Below are positions 62,660-64,000 of a stretch of 64,000 nucleotides of DNA, one piece after another. A program made the position numbers and the translations under genes. Under the pieces are notes generated by a model, which was not told where the DNA came from, did not search any database, and saw only the letters and a list, made by a program, of their open reading frames with translations. This DNA comes from Halichondria panicea (Eukaryota > Porifera > Demospongiae > Suberitida > Halichondriidae), in contig NC_087386.1 in assembly GCF_963675165.1 (NCBI RefSeq), positions 6,025,566 through 6,089,565 of the forward strand, read 5' to 3'. Position 1 is the stretch's first letter. Each line of letters opens with the position of its first letter.

Positions 62660-64000
62660 GAAACGCACACTGAATTTATGTAGTGCCGTCATGTTCCATC
62701 CTCGTTATACCCCGCCCACTAGCATCATGCACAGACACAGTATAGCAGCTACATTAGTTTTGCAGGCAGAAATTCCACTGTAGTCTGCGTACTAAAAGTA
62801 TATATAGCTAGGTGCATGAGATTATAAAGAGTTGTTTACAATGTTACCAAGTATAGAGGATGTTATAATTATATCTGCAAGAAGATATAATCATGAATAA
62901 ATGTAATTAATAAGACTTAATTTAAGAGTTAGTTCAATAAGTAACTAGCTGTCTTGTTTTGTTGCTGATTGTGATTACAATCTACAGCTATTTTATAAGT
63001 TACCCGAGGAGCACGTGGGCGGCCACGGGTAGTAGTCGTCTGGTTTGTTTGTCTGTTTGTGTGTGACATGTGAGTCTACTCATCTGGATGCCATAGCACT
63101 GCGTTTACAGCATGGATAGCCTCCACACAACAAGTTATTAATTTTAAAAGTGGAAGATTTTAAAGCTTTGTTGTCATATAAATGACAATCAGGATATTTT
63201 AAGAACTAAACTTGCACGTTGTCTTAGCTCTACACGTGACCTTTATTCAAGGTAGATCTACATAATAATTTGCAGCTGAAGTGATTCTTTACCTGTCTAT
63301 ATTAAAAGTTAAAAGTAAAATTGTAGGTTGTTGCTTCTTTTCTCCTCTGGTTTTTACATATCTACAGCCGAGGGTTAATATAGCACTTCAGTACTCCAGT
63401 TATAGAATGAGTCCCCTGAGAATATCTACGATAGAGTCTAAGACTTGGGATTATTTTGAATACTTTTTTGTCGTAGTTTTTGCAGAAAAATGAATAGACC
63501 AAACAGAGTACTGAAGTACACCTTGTATTTAAGGAATTACGGTACCCCACCCAGTTGCTATGATACTGACCCCAAGTGGCACATCTGGCTATAAATCAAA
63601 TTTGAGTAATGAATATCGTTATCTTATCTGATTGGGCTGCACCTGGAGGAACCACTTGACCAAGGTCACTAGTTGGATTTCTCTTTTGCAGACTACTTGC
63701 AGAATTCTAGCCTAGTTTTTAATTTCTGTAAGCTTAAAATGTTATTTTTCAGGGGTGTCAAATTTTATTTCGCTAATTTTGCTCAGAAGCAGAGATACAC
63801 GCCTCAAGACCAGCTTTGCGTTGGCGTGTTCCCCGGCTACCTGGAGGGAGCCACTGTTATCCAGATACTCATCAGTGGTTCAAGTGAGCCAGTAAACGCA
63901 CAGGATTCAGCAACTGTCTTAGCACGTGCAGAATTTAAGAAAGTATACAACATGGTGAAAATAAAAACTACAGCACAATAAAAATTACATAAATTATATA
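62660..64000. other. no confident gene; likely INTS11 intron or intergenic
   Basis: AT-rich sequence with no recognisable INTS11 C-terminal exon on the plus strand. An open segment at 63753-63981, preceded by an acceptor-like TTATTTTTCAG, encodes about 75 residues including QDQLCVGVFPGYLEGATVIQ and ends at TAA inside an AATAAA. It might be a terminal exon, but I recognise no family and rate it low. Confidence 0.35.

Noticed and set aside
63753-63981. Terminal exon of INTS11 or another gene
   Set aside because: The residues do not resemble the INTS11 C-terminal domain or any family I know. Kept only as a low-confidence note.

Overview
The window looks like a piece of an animal nuclear genome, most likely a sponge (demosponge) or another early-branching metazoan. 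The reasons are a metazoan gene set (VAV, BRD4-type BET protein, INTS11, TMEM115, a TDRD5-like germline protein), many short GT-AG introns, closely packed genes with divergent promoters of 120-320 bp, and abundant short non-autonomous inverted-repeat elements and microsatellites in introns. The species assignment is inference. All gene models below were spliced by hand from donor/acceptor sites and reading phase. They close exactly in frame, but no transcript evidence was available.

Layout. 1-5.3 kb: V-ATPase subunit G (+), a C1orf52 homologue (-), a C3orf33 homologue (+) and queuine tRNA-ribosyltransferase accessory subunit QTRT2 (+). 5.6-7.4 kb: an intronless GMC/choline-dehydrogenase-like oxidoreductase. 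7.8-20.8 kb (-): a 13-exon, about 2026-residue LOTUS/Tudor protein of the TDRD5/TDRD7 group with four LOTUS domains and a huge disordered tail. 20.9-23.6 kb (+): SNRNP35 of the U11/U12 snRNP, head-to-head with the Tudor gene. 23.9-25.8 kb (-): a CARD plus coiled-coil protein, head-to-head with VAV. 26.2-36.7 kb (+): VAV, 21 exons. 37.2-38.0 kb: SNU13/NHP2L1. 38.4-41.0 kb: TMEM115. 41.2-49.7 kb (+): a 2235-residue AKNA-like coiled-coil protein with over 40% of its coding sequence in six unrelated in-frame tandem arrays. 50.1-58.4 kb (-): a BRD4-type BET protein with a visible short/long isoform switch. 58.7-59.0 kb: a small unrecognised ORF. 59.2-62.1 kb: INTS11, incomplete at its 3' side, with a tRNA-Gln gene in one intron. 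62.2-64 kb: mostly repeats.

Most genes are unrelated housekeeping or regulatory genes. Functional themes that recur are nuclear RNA processing (SNRNP35, SNU13, INTS11, BRD4), germline RNA silencing (TDRD5-like) and receptor signalling (CARD protein and VAV sharing a promoter). The introns hold at least four inverted-repeat element families, a dispersed fold-back repeat with 35-nt arms, several minisatellites, and sense-strand CA repeats that repeatedly abut 3' splice sites. The most unusual items are the multi-array AKNA-like gene, the oversized LOTUS/Tudor protein, a conserved 12-nt microexon in INTS11, and two GC-AG introns.
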